Shown here: positions 14,678 through 25,061 of the stretch, piece by piece
Position numbering within the stretch: the stretch's first letter is position 1
Layout: every line of letters begins with the position of its first letter
Origin: Breznakibacter xylanolyticus
Lineage (GTDB): Bacteria > Bacteroidota > Bacteroidia > Bacteroidales > Marinilabiliaceae
DNA length: 64,000 nucleotides
Reading direction: 5' to 3'
Assembly: GCF_003254275.1 (NCBI RefSeq)
Contig: NZ_QKZK01000011.1
Coordinates: 1 to 64,000, forward strand
The notes under the pieces: model-generated
Told to the model about the DNA's origin: nothing
The model's database searches: none
The model's input: only the letters and a program-made list of their open reading frames with translations
Translations under genes and position numbers: made by a program

Positions 14678-17269
14678 TTAATAGAGTGAATTAACAGTGA
14701 ACGAGACTGTTGTTGATGAGGTAAAACCAAGAGCCGGAACTTTGCCTTCTGTTTCACCTGCAAATGCAGAATTATCTTTTGAACTACCAAAGGTGTTGTA
14801 AAGTTCAATACGATAATTTCCTTTGTCTTCTAAATCTCCATAAAGGATTTTGGTTGCATCAAAAGAAACCTCTAAATTGTCACATTCTACTTTATTAAGT
14901 GTGAAGGTGGCCTTGGGAAATGCCTTGGCAAGGTTTTGCATTTCAATTAGGTTAATCATGCCATCGGCTCTGCTACCTTCGAAGGTTATCTGATATTCAA
15001 CGTTTTTTGCGGGTGCGAAATTCGTGAATAGATTGAGTGGCGTTGAAGCATCAGGCCAGCTGGAATTCCATCCTGAATCGCAGCAAGTATAACCTGCCGT
15101 GAATCCGTTAAGAGACACAATGGTGAATACGACTTCAAATGATTGAGTAAATCCAATGACCGGTTCTTCTGTTTTTTCGCCGCCGGTGCCGAATGGGCTG
15201 TCTTTTACCCCATTCCAGGCATCATTGTGGCCGGCACCCCATTTGTTAAACAGCTCAATTCGATAATTGCCATTTCCTTCGATGTCTCCAAAAAAGAATT
15301 TGTTCGCATCGTAGGAGATAGATGATCCATCTACTTTGATGTCATCAACGCGTAATACAGCACTGGGGTAATCTTTTGCAAAATTTTCAACATCAATGAT
15401 GTATACTTCTCCTGCATTTCTTTGGCCTGTGAATTTTACGGTATATTGGTTTCCTTGGATGGGAGCAATTCGAGTCATGGCTGATGACCATGCATCTGCC
15501 GCATCGTTTGGTATACCGTAACAGGTAAGCTTGGCTTTGTATCCATTCTTCACGATGTCTGTCACATAGTTGATCGACAGCAGGCAAGGATCTTCAGTTC
15601 TCACCACGGCAATTTGCATGGCCGTTTCGGTTAATGACAGTATTTTTAGCTTTGTCTGTTTGCTGTCTATCTGAGTCAGGCCTTCGCCGGCAGTGGTTGA
15701 GAAGGTGTAGGGCGTTAAGATGTCGATATCGAGCGTCACCGTTTTTTCGGTTTCATCAACGATGTACGTTCCGGTTTGGATGGTTTCTTTGCCTTCGGCA
15801 TCTATTTGAGTCACCGTAACCTTACCATCATCCTCAAATTTCATAGAACCATATTCCTTCGCCGGACAAATCTTTTTAGTATCAGCATGTGTCGGCTTCC
15901 ACGCCCAGGCACCCATGACTGGTTCATAGTTGGTTTCGGTTGCCCAGCTGTTTTGTGTGCCATAGAAATAAACAGGTCCGACAAATTCAACCGAAGCACC
16001 ATCTACATCGATGTCAATCATCCAAGTGTTTTTCATTAATTCCTTTTGGAGAGCAACCTTTCTGGCGGTTGAAACAGGGCGCACCGCCAATGCGGTATAG
16101 CGGGGCGAAACGCCTTTGTCGGCATAGCCATTGCCAAAGGTGAACGATTGGTTAAAATCTTTGTTGCCTTTGTTGATTGATCCGGTCAGGTAGTTTCCTA
16201 AAACTTCTTTATTGCTAATGGTGTTGCCGGTGCGAGAACCTGCTGCTGGGAGGAACAGTTTGTTGCCATTGGGGCCGGTAAATTCATATCCGGTAACATC
16301 GTCAATGGTTTTCCAAACATAGGTACAGGAGTTGAATAGTTCTACGAAATCGCTTGCTGTTGGCAAAGTAGTTTTCGAATAGGTGGCGTGGCTGATGTCG
16401 AAATTTGTTAAGTAAATGTCGCCCTCCTGGCCGTAGTCTGACACGTTGGTCGAATTGTTCAATCCGGTGAGGTCGCCATAGGCAAAAAGGCCACCATATT
16501 CAGCTGCTTTGGAGGCTCCCAGGTTGTATTTGCCCCATTTGCGGCTCAGACCCAGATCTACAAAGTCATCATCTACATCCAAATCGTGAGATGTGGTGGT
16601 GAACGATTTCACATCACCGTAAACAATGCCAGAACCAAGATTCAGATATGCCGCATAGTAGTAAGTTTTACCAGGCAGCAATCCTTTTTGTTCGAATGAA
16701 AAGTCACCGGAAAGTTCTGAATTGGCAACAATTAACCCGGCACGTACCGCTTCGTCATCAGCAGATAAGGAAATCACAATACCACATGATATGTCTTTAC
16801 CTGTTGGGTAGTCGGTGATGGTACCGCCCAGGGTGGCTTTCATCAATCCTCCTGTGGTTTCTTTGGTGGCCACTTTGGCATTGGTGGTCACCAGTGTTTT
16901 TACTTCACCGGTGTAGGTTACCTTGCCTTGAAGAGTCACATAGGCCTGATAGTAGTAGGTGGTGTTGTTGGTTAGCCCGGTTTTTGAAACGGTCATGGTG
17001 TTACCGTCCAGACTACCGGTCAATTCGCTCAAATTGTCTTGCGAGGTGCCGAATTTGACCCCTACGACATAAGCCGCAGGGGATTGTTTCTCGAGTCCTT
17101 TAACGGTTCCGTGCATCACGGCCGAATTGGCCGTGACGTCTGCTGAACCGGTGGTGATTTCTGTCATCACATTACCTGTTGCGACAGAGAAGTCTTCGTC
17201 ATTGCCGCACGAGATCGCGAAGAATCCCAAGGTTAACGACAGGAGACCGGATAATATTTTTGTCTTCAT
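14678..17269 (-). CDS. large multidomain surface glycan-binding lipoprotein (SusE/F position)
   Basis: Lipoprotein of 863 residues from ATG 17269 (MKTKILSG; lipobox Cys21). Domains seen in order: two fibronectin-III-like repeats (about 38-225, each with NNTTYYYQAYV or GKTYYYAAYL), a FISUMP-like block (about 235-400: FVDLGLSRKWGKYNLG, TASDFVELFNSCTYVW, LPAAGSR), a module shared with the next protein (about 410-570: GPVYFYGTQNSWATE), and two tandem copies of a beta-rich module ending NYRIELFNKWG and NYRIELYNTFG. Role inferred from its place after SusC-SusD: binding mannan or glucan on the cell surface. No catalytic motif was found. The combination of FISUMP and SusE-like modules is unusual. Confidence 0.7.
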   Translation of the reverse strand: MKTKILSGLLSLTLGFFAISCGNDEDFSVATGNVMTEITTGSADVTANSAVMHGTVKGLEKQSPAAYVVGVKFGTSQDNLSELTGSLDGNTMTVSKTGLTNNTTYYYQAYVTLQGKVTYTGEVKTLVTTNAKVATKETTGGLMKATLGGTITDYPTGKDISCGIVISLSADDEAVRAGLIVANSELSGDFSFEQKGLLPGKTYYYAAYLNLGSGIVYGDVKSFTTTSHDLDVDDDFVDLGLSRKWGKYNLGASKAAEYGGLFAYGDLTGLNNSTNVSDYGQEGDIYLTNFDISHATYSKTTLPTASDFVELFNSCTYVWKTIDDVTGYEFTGPNGNKLFLPAAGSRTGNTISNKEVLGNYLTGSINKGNKDFNQSFTFGNGYADKGVSPRYTALAVRPVSTARKVALQKELMKNTWMIDIDVDGASVEFVGPVYFYGTQNSWATETNYEPVMGAWAWKPTHADTKKICPAKEYGSMKFEDDGKVTVTQIDAEGKETIQTGTYIVDETEKTVTLDIDILTPYTFSTTAGEGLTQIDSKQTKLKILSLTETAMQIAVVRTEDPCLLSINYVTDIVKNGYKAKLTCYGIPNDAADAWSSAMTRIAPIQGNQYTVKFTGQRNAGEVYIIDVENFAKDYPSAVLRVDDIKVDGSSISYDANKFFFGDIEGNGNYRIELFNKWGAGHNDAWNGVKDSPFGTGGEKTEEPVIGFTQSFEVVFTIVSLNGFTAGYTCCDSGWNSSWPDASTPLNLFTNFAPAKNVEYQITFEGSRADGMINLIEMQNLAKAFPKATFTLNKVECDNLEVSFDATKILYGDLEDKGNYRIELYNTFGSSKDNSAFAGETEGKVPALGFTSSTTVSFTVNSLY

Positions 17270-17289
17270 AATTTGTAACAATTTAATGG

Positions 17290-19254
17290 TTATTCAACAG
17301 TGATGGCATCCACGGTGACAGTGAAGTTGGGACATTGAATGCCTCCTTCGGCAAGTTTCAAGTCCACATCAGTTTTTCCTTCAATGGGCATGTCAATCAC
17401 AAACACAAAATCGGTGGTGGGTGTTACAGCTACCTTTGTTTCTGTGGTGTACTTTAATGTATAAGTACCATCTCCAGTGACGTTGGCATTGGTTCTGTTT
17501 GGAAGCGCAGCAGCTTCTTCCTTAAATTTACCGTCTGCACCGCCATTCATGATGCCAATTGTTGCAGTTGTACTTTCTTTAAGCGTTCCTAAGCCAGCAA
17601 TCGTGAAGGTTACAGTCAGTTCTTTTTTGAAATTGATTTTAGTAGCATTGATGGGAGGGTTGGCTTTGAAAGCGTCTGCACCATAAGCGTTGTAAAGTTG
17701 AATTCTCAAGTATTTCTCGTTTTCCACAAATCCATAAGACACTTTGCTGTTGTCGCAAATCACCTTGGTGGCACCCGACTCTGAAGAGGTTTTCTTGGGT
17801 AAGAGTCGCACGCAAATGTACTTGTTGGTATTGCCTTTGGAATCCACACCGGCAGCTGCACCCAGCCATACTTCTTTGGTCTCTTCGTCAATTTTTAAGA
17901 CGGAGAATTCTTTACCCGAAATGGAGATGGAGCGGATGTCGTTTGACGCAGTAAGGATGGTTACTTCTTTTGAGAATGTTAGTGTATTACCCGAAAGTGT
18001 GTAGTTTCCGTCAAAGCTCACATCGTCGGTGCTGTTAAGAACAAATTCGTTGGTCACTTTTCCACTAGCGTCTTTCATGGTTTCGAGAGAAAGACTGAAT
18101 TCGCTGGTTGAAGCCGGCAGTGGCGCCCAAGTTGGATAGTCCGAATTTGCCGCAAAGCCGTTCGATTCCCAAGTAGCGTCAGCTGCGTTCCACCATAGCC
18201 AGTCATAAGGTGCGTCTTCGTTGAGCGTATAGGTCATCTTGGTGGTTGTAGTTGTGGTTAGTTGGCCGTTCAGATCGGTGAAAGTGGGATCTGTAACGGG
18301 GGTTTCTGTGACACCTGTTTTTTCTGTTAGCAAAAGCGTTGGATCGTCGTAGGCGGCTTTGGTAATGTAATTGAAAACTAAGAGACATGGGCCTTCGGTC
18401 GATGCGTCACGCAATGCTGCAATTTGCATGGTGTGCTCGGTCAATGACATGATTTTTAAATTGCTAGCCCAGTTTGTAACAATGGCATCGTGGCCAGAAG
18501 TGTGCAAAATGAGTGCATTCGTTAGTGAAATGGTATGGTTTTCTGTATCTAGTAAATAAGTGCCTTCATAGTTTTTTCCGTTATCAAGGTCATTTACTTT
18601 TACGTGAGCTCCATTTGTCAGGTCAAATGTCATGGTTCCGAAATCTTTGGCTGCACTTATCCATTTGGCATCAGCCCATACGGGTTGCCAATTCCACGAG
18701 TCCACATTATCCCCGACTAATTTTGCTCCGTTGGTTACAGTTTCCCAGCTGTCATCAGTGCCATAGAAATATAGCGGTCCAGTGAAAAACTTGCTGGCTC
18801 CATCAGCATCCAAGTCCAATACCCATGTTTTCGATTTGTCAACACCGCCCGAAATTAGCTTCCAAAGAGGATCGGTTAATAAATTCCCGTTGGTGTTATC
18901 GATGGTGAAGTTGATGGGAGCCGACTTTATTAAACCTTCTTTAGTGACGATTCCGAAATAAACCGTGTAGTCGCCCGCGAAGGGGATGGCAAATTTGACA
19001 TCGCGGTTTTGAGAATAACCATTTCCGGCTTTCGAAAAGTCCCAGTATACGGAGTATTCTTTGCTAACGAAACCTTCTTTGGTTGTGAAGGTGACTGTGT
19101 TGGTGGTTTGATCTACGGTGTAGTCGTAGGCAATCCCCTTCACTAGGTCGTCACTCGTGAGTGCCGAGCTGCCCAGTTCATATTCATCCGGTGAGCAAGC
19201 CGTAAACGCTAACATGACGGCTGTCACAAGTATGGAAAGATATTTAAATTTCAT
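17290..19254 (-). CDS. surface glycan-binding lipoprotein (SusE/F position)
   Basis: Lipoprotein (FTAC, Cys20) of 654 residues, third gene of PUL A. After a PKD-like N-terminal domain (about 35-120: YSVYWDFSKAGNGYS) comes the module it shares with the following gene (about 140-310: GPLYFYGTDDSWETV, GTMTFDLTNG, EHTMQIAALRD). A second WNW-type module follows from 340 (YDWLWWNAADATWESNG). The C-terminus has one copy of the NYRIELYN-type module (KYLRIQLYNAYG). Aromatic-rich motifs suit carbohydrate binding, but no ligand can be named. Only 20 bp separate it from the next gene, so the two are co-transcribed. Confidence 0.7.
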   Translation of the reverse strand: MKFKYLSILVTAVMLAFTACSPDEYELGSSALTSDDLVKGIAYDYTVDQTTNTVTFTTKEGFVSKEYSVYWDFSKAGNGYSQNRDVKFAIPFAGDYTVYFGIVTKEGLIKSAPINFTIDNTNGNLLTDPLWKLISGGVDKSKTWVLDLDADGASKFFTGPLYFYGTDDSWETVTNGAKLVGDNVDSWNWQPVWADAKWISAAKDFGTMTFDLTNGAHVKVNDLDNGKNYEGTYLLDTENHTISLTNALILHTSGHDAIVTNWASNLKIMSLTEHTMQIAALRDASTEGPCLLVFNYITKAAYDDPTLLLTEKTGVTETPVTDPTFTDLNGQLTTTTTTKMTYTLNEDAPYDWLWWNAADATWESNGFAANSDYPTWAPLPASTSEFSLSLETMKDASGKVTNEFVLNSTDDVSFDGNYTLSGNTLTFSKEVTILTASNDIRSISISGKEFSVLKIDEETKEVWLGAAAGVDSKGNTNKYICVRLLPKKTSSESGATKVICDNSKVSYGFVENEKYLRIQLYNAYGADAFKANPPINATKINFKKELTVTFTIAGLGTLKESTTATIGIMNGGADGKFKEEAAALPNRTNANVTGDGTYTLKYTTETKVAVTPTTDFVFVIDMPIEGKTDVDLKLAEGGIQCPNFTVTVDAITVE

Positions 19255-19287
19255 AATTGTAATGTTTTATGGTTTTGTGCCTGTGTT

Positions 19288-20973
19288 TTACCAACCTGTA
19301 TTTTGGGTGAGCACTTTGTCTGACAGGGTGATTTGTTTATTTGGGATTTGTTGCAGGCCTTTTTTAGCGCTGATGTTAGCGGCAGAAGTAACAACCACAT
19401 CGTCGGCACCACCCGATTTGACAATTGTGCCGTTTTGGTTGGCCGTGATGGTGGCCGCAGCCACGTCAACGCCCTGGCGGAGCAAGTCCCAATAGCGAAT
19501 CCCTTCAAAGGCAAACTCTACTTCGCGTTCTTGCATGATGGCTTCTTTCGAAACGGGAACCACATCGGTATAGCCGGCACGTCCGCGTACTTCATTGAAG
19601 TGTGTTTGCGCGTTTTCAGAACCCAGTTCTGCTGCCATGAGAAGTACATCGGCATAGCGCATGATGGTGTAGTCGATGTAATAGGTGATGTTTTGGTGTT
19701 GCTCTCCCAACTTGAAGCCCACTGATTCCCGGGTTCCATCAAAGAAACAGAGAGGTGAATACTTTTTAATGGCATAGCCGGTGTATTCACGGGTGTCGTT
19801 AAAGCATTTTGAGAAAGACTCAGCTGCTTCAAAACCAATGCCTTTATAGTCAATTACAGAGGCCTCAACGCGAGGATCTCCCAGGAATTTCTTCACGAAT
19901 TTTGGATTCACCGAGCAACAACCCCAGCCGACAGCAAACGGAGGGTGGTTGGTGTTGCGCATGCCCAGGAATACCTGGAATGCATTGCCGTCGGCGTTGC
20001 CATTGTAGTCCTGTGTGGTGTTGAATTTCATGTTGAGGATGAACTCTTTTGACAATTCGCCCTGTCCTGCGTGCCATCCGTCGGCGTTGTAGTATTTACC
20101 GGCATAAGTGGTCACCCACGAATATTCCGAGGGAGATGATTGTGTGCAGGCGGGCATCCACAGGTCGGCATATTTTTTTTCTAAGCTGTATCCACCTTCT
20201 TTGATGACGCTTTCTACGGCAGCCAGCGCCTGTTCTTTGGTGCATCCTTCGGGATCTTTACCGTAGTAGCCGCTGTAGAACAGATATACACGCGCCAGCA
20301 TGGCCTGAGCAGCAAATTTTGTGATCCGTCCGTCGGTGGCGTTATTCCCTTTGACGGGATATGCGTTGGCGGGAATATTGGCCGATGCATAATTCAAATC
20401 AGCCACAATCACTTTATAGACCGAATCTGCAGCTGCACGGGGGCGGTTTTCATTCACCGGCTCGGTAAACAGAGGCACATCGCCAAACAGACGTGCCAGG
20501 TCGAAGTAGAGGATGGCACGCATAGCTCGGCATTCACCCAAGATGCGACCTTTGGCCGCTTCGTCGGGCCATGTCATCTGTCCTGTCTTGTCCAACAGCT
20601 CGTTGCAGCGATAAATTGCTGCATAGTAGTTTTGCCAGTCAGTATCGTAGATGTCAACGTCAGATGTCGATTCGGTCTGGTCGAAACGGTCGAGTACCTG
20701 CCAGTTGCGGCCGTCGCCATTACCGGCTCCACCAAAACATTGATCGGAGAGCATCTCGGATGCCAGGTAGAAGCCCGGTCCTCCTGATGAAATGGTGCGT
20801 TGCCAGCCGTCGTAGCACCCGATAAGTGCCATTTCGGCATCCGCGACTGTCTTGTAGAACGTTTCCGTGTTCAGTTCTGTCTTTGATGACGTATCGAGAA
20901 ATTCATCGGAGCAAGCTCCAAAGGACATCAAAGAGACAGTCAAAGAAGCGATATATATGAATGATTTTTTCAT
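19288..20973 (-). CDS. SusD/RagB-family outer-membrane glycan-binding lipoprotein (PUL A)
   Basis: Lid protein of a SusCD importer, 561 residues, lipobox SFGAC (Cys21) followed by SDEFLDTSSKTELNTETFY, the classic SusD start. TPR-type helices (LGECRAMRAILYFDLARLFGDVPL; AAQAMLARVYLFYSGYYGKD) and the C-terminal block EREVEFAFEGIRYWDLLRQG confirm the family. It would capture oligosaccharides and close over the SusC barrel. Spacing of 14 bp to the upstream SusC gene indicates a single transcript. Confidence 0.95.
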   Translation of the reverse strand: MKKSFIYIASLTVSLMSFGACSDEFLDTSSKTELNTETFYKTVADAEMALIGCYDGWQRTISSGGPGFYLASEMLSDQCFGGAGNGDGRNWQVLDRFDQTESTSDVDIYDTDWQNYYAAIYRCNELLDKTGQMTWPDEAAKGRILGECRAMRAILYFDLARLFGDVPLFTEPVNENRPRAAADSVYKVIVADLNYASANIPANAYPVKGNNATDGRITKFAAQAMLARVYLFYSGYYGKDPEGCTKEQALAAVESVIKEGGYSLEKKYADLWMPACTQSSPSEYSWVTTYAGKYYNADGWHAGQGELSKEFILNMKFNTTQDYNGNADGNAFQVFLGMRNTNHPPFAVGWGCCSVNPKFVKKFLGDPRVEASVIDYKGIGFEAAESFSKCFNDTREYTGYAIKKYSPLCFFDGTRESVGFKLGEQHQNITYYIDYTIMRYADVLLMAAELGSENAQTHFNEVRGRAGYTDVVPVSKEAIMQEREVEFAFEGIRYWDLLRQGVDVAAATITANQNGTIVKSGGADDVVVTSAANISAKKGLQQIPNKQITLSDKVLTQNTGW

Positions 20974-20987
20974 TGTCTTACTCTTTT

Positions 20988-23900
20988 TTAAAATTTAAGA
21001 TTAACACCTACAATCAGGGTGCGAGGATGTGGGTAGTAACCCATGTCAACGCCTGATACCCATGTGTCATTGCTATTGCCATCGGTTCCGTTGTATGAAC
21101 CAATTTCAGGATCCATGCCGTCGTATTTGGTGAATGTCAAAAGGTTTTGACCTTGCACGTATAAGCGTGCCTGAGAGAGGTATTTCCAGTCTACGAGCTT
21201 GGCAAAATCGTAGCCCAGGGTTACGTTTGAGATGCGCAGATAGTCACCTTCCTGAATATACAAGTCAGAAAATTCCCAGTTGATGTTAGAGGTGGTTACG
21301 CGGGGCATTTTGTTAGATGTGCCTTCGCCGGTCCAGCGATCCAAAATCTTGGTGGAATAGTTGGCCTGTGCTGAGGCGTGGTTACGGTACGATTGCACGA
21401 TTTGGAAATCAGCAGCACCCGATGCAGTTACGCCCAGGTCAAACCCTTTGTAGTTGAGCCCGATGTTGAAGCCGAAGGTCATGGTGGGGATGCCGCATCC
21501 CAAGTCTACTTTGTCGCTGTTGTCGATTGCTCCATCGTGGTTGATGTCGTAGTATTTCACGTCACCTGGTTTTACATCGGTTTGTTTCACTCCGTTACCG
21601 GCTGCTATCCAGTCGTTGATTTCTTGTTGATTCTGGAAGATGCCGGCTGTTTTATAACCCCAAAAGTATCCAATGGCATGTCCGTTTGAAGCGCGGTAAT
21701 ATTCGGGCGCATTGTTATAAATCTGGTTGGTTTCGCCATGGATAATCCCATCTTGTGTGGGGATTTCACCGACTTCGTTTTTGTTGTAGGCACCGTTGAT
21801 GCCGATACGGTATGAGAAGTCTTTGGTAATTTCGTCGTTCCAACTCAAAGAGAGTTCAACCCCTGTGTTTTTTACATCGCCACCATTAATGTACGGCGCG
21901 CCGGCGCCTGCAGTGGCCAATATTGGCGCTTCAACCAGCCAGTCTTTGGTCGTTTTAATGTAATAATCGGCATTCACTCCCAGTCGGCTGGTTAAGAAGC
22001 GTGCATCTACTCCAATGTTGATTTGCTCTGAGGTTTCCCATTTCAGATTGGCATTGGCCAGGCGACTTGGATAGGCTCCGGTAATCCAGGCCGTTTGGCC
22101 GCCGGTTGCCCCAAAGTTGTAATTGATTTTGTCGGATGTCACAGGTGCCAGATATTGGTAGGCTTTAATGTTTTGGTTACCCACTTGTCCCCAGCTGGCA
22201 CGTAGTTTCAAATAGTCGAGCCAGCCTTGGGTGGCTTCCATGAAGGTTTCGTTGGTCAGAGTCCAACCAGCCGATACTGATGGGAAAAAGCCGAAGCGGT
22301 TGCCGCTGGCGAATTTCGAAGAACCGTCAGCACGGAAGGTGGCATTCAGCATATAGGTCTCGTTCCAGTTCCAGCCCAAACGGGTAAAATATGAAACGGT
22401 GCGATTAACATCGTTGGGTTTTCCTTCCGCAGTTTTGTTTTCAGTTCCGTTGGTGTTTGACAGGTAGGCTGTTGACCATGAGTCAAACCCGTTTTTCAGG
22501 TCGGTGTTGTATCCTCGCAGGTAACCGCCATCATATTTCGAAATCTCCATCCCCACGAGTGTGTTGAATGCGTGCGAGTCAGCAATGATGAAATCGTAGT
22601 TGGCTGTGTTGGTCCACACCTGAGTCATGCCCGAACCTCTGCTTTGATCCACTTTTGTCACCGAGTTTTCGGTGGCTGCCTGAAATTTGTAGATGGGGGT
22701 GTACGAACGGTACTCGTTGGCGCCAAAGCTGATCCCGTAAACTGATTTTATTTTCAGGTTTTTGACAGGTTCGATTTGTGCGTAAGCATTGGCATCCAGT
22801 GTTGCGTTTTTGCTCAGGTTGTTACCGGTCATCATTGATGCATAGGGGTTTCCATCGTCAACGTTCCACAGGGCATTGGCTGTGTTGTTGTAAGCGCCCA
22901 GCGCATCATAAATGGGAGCCAGGGGCGAAGTGCCAAAAGCACTGCGCAATGTGTTGTTATATTGGTTGCCAGTGCTAATGCCGGTAGTTTCTTTCCAAAT
23001 GAAGCTGACATTTTCGCCTACGGTCAAAAAGCCATTGTACAGTTTGTGTTCCGAGTTGATGCGGAAGTTATAGCGGTCGTATGACGATACTTTGGGGCCG
23101 CCCACAATTCCTTCTTGTCCCATGTACCCGGCTGACATGGCATAGGTGGATGTTTCAGAGCCGCCGGTTATACCCAAATTGTAGTTTTGTGTCACCGCAT
23201 TTTTCACGAACATCTCATCTATCCAATTGGTGTCGTACACATTTCCATTGGCATCGTAAATGCCATTCGAAATGATATTTCCTTCTTCATCCAATTTGTC
23301 GGCAAATGAAGCCCAATCGTATGAGCCGCTGCCCGAGTTGACGCGAGCTTCGTCCATGATGGTCATGTATTCTTTGGCGTTGAGCATTTGTGCTTTGCGA
23401 GCCACGTTTTGGACGCCGTAGTACGCATCAAATGATACCTGAGATTTTCCGGCTTTCCCTTTTTTAGTGGTGATGAGCACCACCCCGTTAGCCGCCTGTG
23501 CCCCATAAATGGCAGCTGAAGCAGCGTCTTTCAATACGTCGATGCTTTCGATGTCGGCGGGGTTTACGGTGGAGATATCACCGCCAATTCCGTCAATCAG
23601 ATAGAGCGGGGCTGCGTTTCCTACAGTTCCCAAACCACGAATGGTTACGTTCATGCCGGCACCGGGTTGACCCGAGGTGGAGGTGATGGTTACCCCTGGC
23701 GTTTGTCCCTGCATGGCCTGCAATGGGTTGGTGGTGTTGAGTTTTGAAATCTCTTCACCTTTCATTTGAATGGTAGCGCCGGTATTCAGTTTCTTTTTCT
23801 GTACCCCGTACCCAACTACCACCACTTCATCAATCTCTTCTGTGTCCGATATTAATGATACGTTGATGGTCGATTGTGTTCCCACGGTGATTTCTTGTGA

Positions 23901-24134
23901 TTTCATTCCGATGAACGAGTACACCAACACGGCATTATCGCCCGGAACGGTCAATGAATATTTTCCGTCGATGTCGGTAATGGTTCCGTTGGTGGTTCCT
24001 TTGATGAGGATCGACACCCCCGGAATCGGGTCATTGCTGTTGTCTGTTACGACCCCCGTCACATTTTTTTGTTGTGCCCAGAGTCCGATTTGAACCAGCA
24101 ATGCAAGCATTAGAAACATACTTCTTTTTAGCAT
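20988..24134 (-). CDS. SusC/RagA-family TonB-dependent outer-membrane transporter (PUL A)
   Basis: Outer-membrane oligosaccharide importer of 1048 residues with signal peptide ending GLWAQQ. A carboxypeptidase-D-like N-terminal extension (NVTGVVTDNSNDPIPGVSI, about 24-100) precedes a TonB-box-like EIDEVVVVGYG (about 101-111), the plug (IRGLGTVGNAAPLYLIDG; DVLKDAASAAIYGAQAANG) and a large barrel ending in the aromatic-type terminus LIVGVNLKF. It is the first gene of PUL A and strongly resembles the divergent SusC of PUL B, particularly in the first 200 residues, pointing to duplication. Confidence 0.95.
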   Translation of the reverse strand: MLKRSMFLMLALLVQIGLWAQQKNVTGVVTDNSNDPIPGVSILIKGTTNGTITDIDGKYSLTVPGDNAVLVYSFIGMKSQEITVGTQSTINVSLISDTEEIDEVVVVGYGVQKKKLNTGATIQMKGEEISKLNTTNPLQAMQGQTPGVTITSTSGQPGAGMNVTIRGLGTVGNAAPLYLIDGIGGDISTVNPADIESIDVLKDAASAAIYGAQAANGVVLITTKKGKAGKSQVSFDAYYGVQNVARKAQMLNAKEYMTIMDEARVNSGSGSYDWASFADKLDEEGNIISNGIYDANGNVYDTNWIDEMFVKNAVTQNYNLGITGGSETSTYAMSAGYMGQEGIVGGPKVSSYDRYNFRINSEHKLYNGFLTVGENVSFIWKETTGISTGNQYNNTLRSAFGTSPLAPIYDALGAYNNTANALWNVDDGNPYASMMTGNNLSKNATLDANAYAQIEPVKNLKIKSVYGISFGANEYRSYTPIYKFQAATENSVTKVDQSRGSGMTQVWTNTANYDFIIADSHAFNTLVGMEISKYDGGYLRGYNTDLKNGFDSWSTAYLSNTNGTENKTAEGKPNDVNRTVSYFTRLGWNWNETYMLNATFRADGSSKFASGNRFGFFPSVSAGWTLTNETFMEATQGWLDYLKLRASWGQVGNQNIKAYQYLAPVTSDKINYNFGATGGQTAWITGAYPSRLANANLKWETSEQINIGVDARFLTSRLGVNADYYIKTTKDWLVEAPILATAGAGAPYINGGDVKNTGVELSLSWNDEITKDFSYRIGINGAYNKNEVGEIPTQDGIIHGETNQIYNNAPEYYRASNGHAIGYFWGYKTAGIFQNQQEINDWIAAGNGVKQTDVKPGDVKYYDINHDGAIDNSDKVDLGCGIPTMTFGFNIGLNYKGFDLGVTASGAADFQIVQSYRNHASAQANYSTKILDRWTGEGTSNKMPRVTTSNINWEFSDLYIQEGDYLRISNVTLGYDFAKLVDWKYLSQARLYVQGQNLLTFTKYDGMDPEIGSYNGTDGNSNDTWVSGVDMGYYPHPRTLIVGVNLKF

Positions 24135-25061
24135 AGCATTGGATTTTGAATTTAATAGTTCGTGTTAATTTGTGATATCAACTCATTGTGAGGGAAGTTG
24201 ACGTATGTAAAGATATTTTAACACATCTTGACCCTTTTCTGTGATTTGTTCTATTTAGAGGGGTAGATTGATTTTTTGGGGTGTGTGAAATGTTTTTGAA
24301 CGTGGGGTAATTTGTAGGTACGGGTGTTGTAATGAATTGTCAATCAGCTTTGAGTCTGTTTTTGTTAACACTTTTCAAGAAGTGTAAATTAGACACAAAG
24401 ATGGGTGTCGAAGGAAGACCCTCAGGGTTTTTAAAACCCTGAGGGTCTCTGTTAGTCCTCGGGTATTCTTCGCCTCGTATACGCTCTCTTTTCGTATCAT
24501 CCACGAGTCATCTCTGAGTCATCTCCGTATTACCTCTGAGTTTTTTTGAGAATTAATTGGGCGAATACTGGTTAAAAACATGAAATAGGTCTGAAGATGG
24601 TTCGAAGCAGAGGTGGAAGAGAGGATGTTTGGGGGATGTGGGTTTTGAGTTGGGATGTGTAAAGGAAAGTTGAGTTGTGCGTTATAGTCGAATTTCGAGG
24701 TGGTGTCCCCCGGTGGGGTTTAGATTTTGGGTGTGATTGATAATTCCGGGGTTTATTGAACACTGGAATTTTTATTTTTCGAACAAGAAGTGTGTAGAAG
24801 TGTAAATAAATACTAAATTTGCCAATAGAATGTCGAAATCGTATCAATCAAATCTGATTGGGTTGTATACTTTTGTTAAAACCAAATGTGTGTAAGAGAA
24901 ACACTAAGAAGGGGTGATTTTGTGAGTTGGAAAGTGGTTGTCTTGGGCTGACATGTTGGTGGTTACGCATTGGGGACTATGTCTCGATCGTAATCTGACA
25001 GATAATGGCTTTACTGGCAATTTTCATAAATGCAACATTTATTAATTAAACTCAAGAGACT
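24135..25061. other. 927-bp divergent promoter region between PUL A and PUL B
   Basis: No convincing gene. Contents noted: TATCTTTA on the minus strand near 24209-24220, a weak -7 candidate for PUL A; a near-perfect 31-nt palindrome at 24417-24447; GTATCAATCAAATCT at 24841-24855, similar to GAATCAATCAAAGAT in the GH26 promoter region; TACTTTTG at 24868-24875, a possible -7 box for PUL B with no clear -33 partner. Leader length for PUL B would be about 180 nt. Confidence 0.5.
24417..24447. terminator. near-perfect palindromic hairpin in the divergent region
   Basis: GACCCTCAGGGTTTT and AAAACCCTGAGGGTC are exact reverse complements separated by one T. With a 15-bp GC-rich stem it could stop read-through in both directions, or be a REP-like palindrome; it lacks a clean T-tail. 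Confidence 0.55.
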
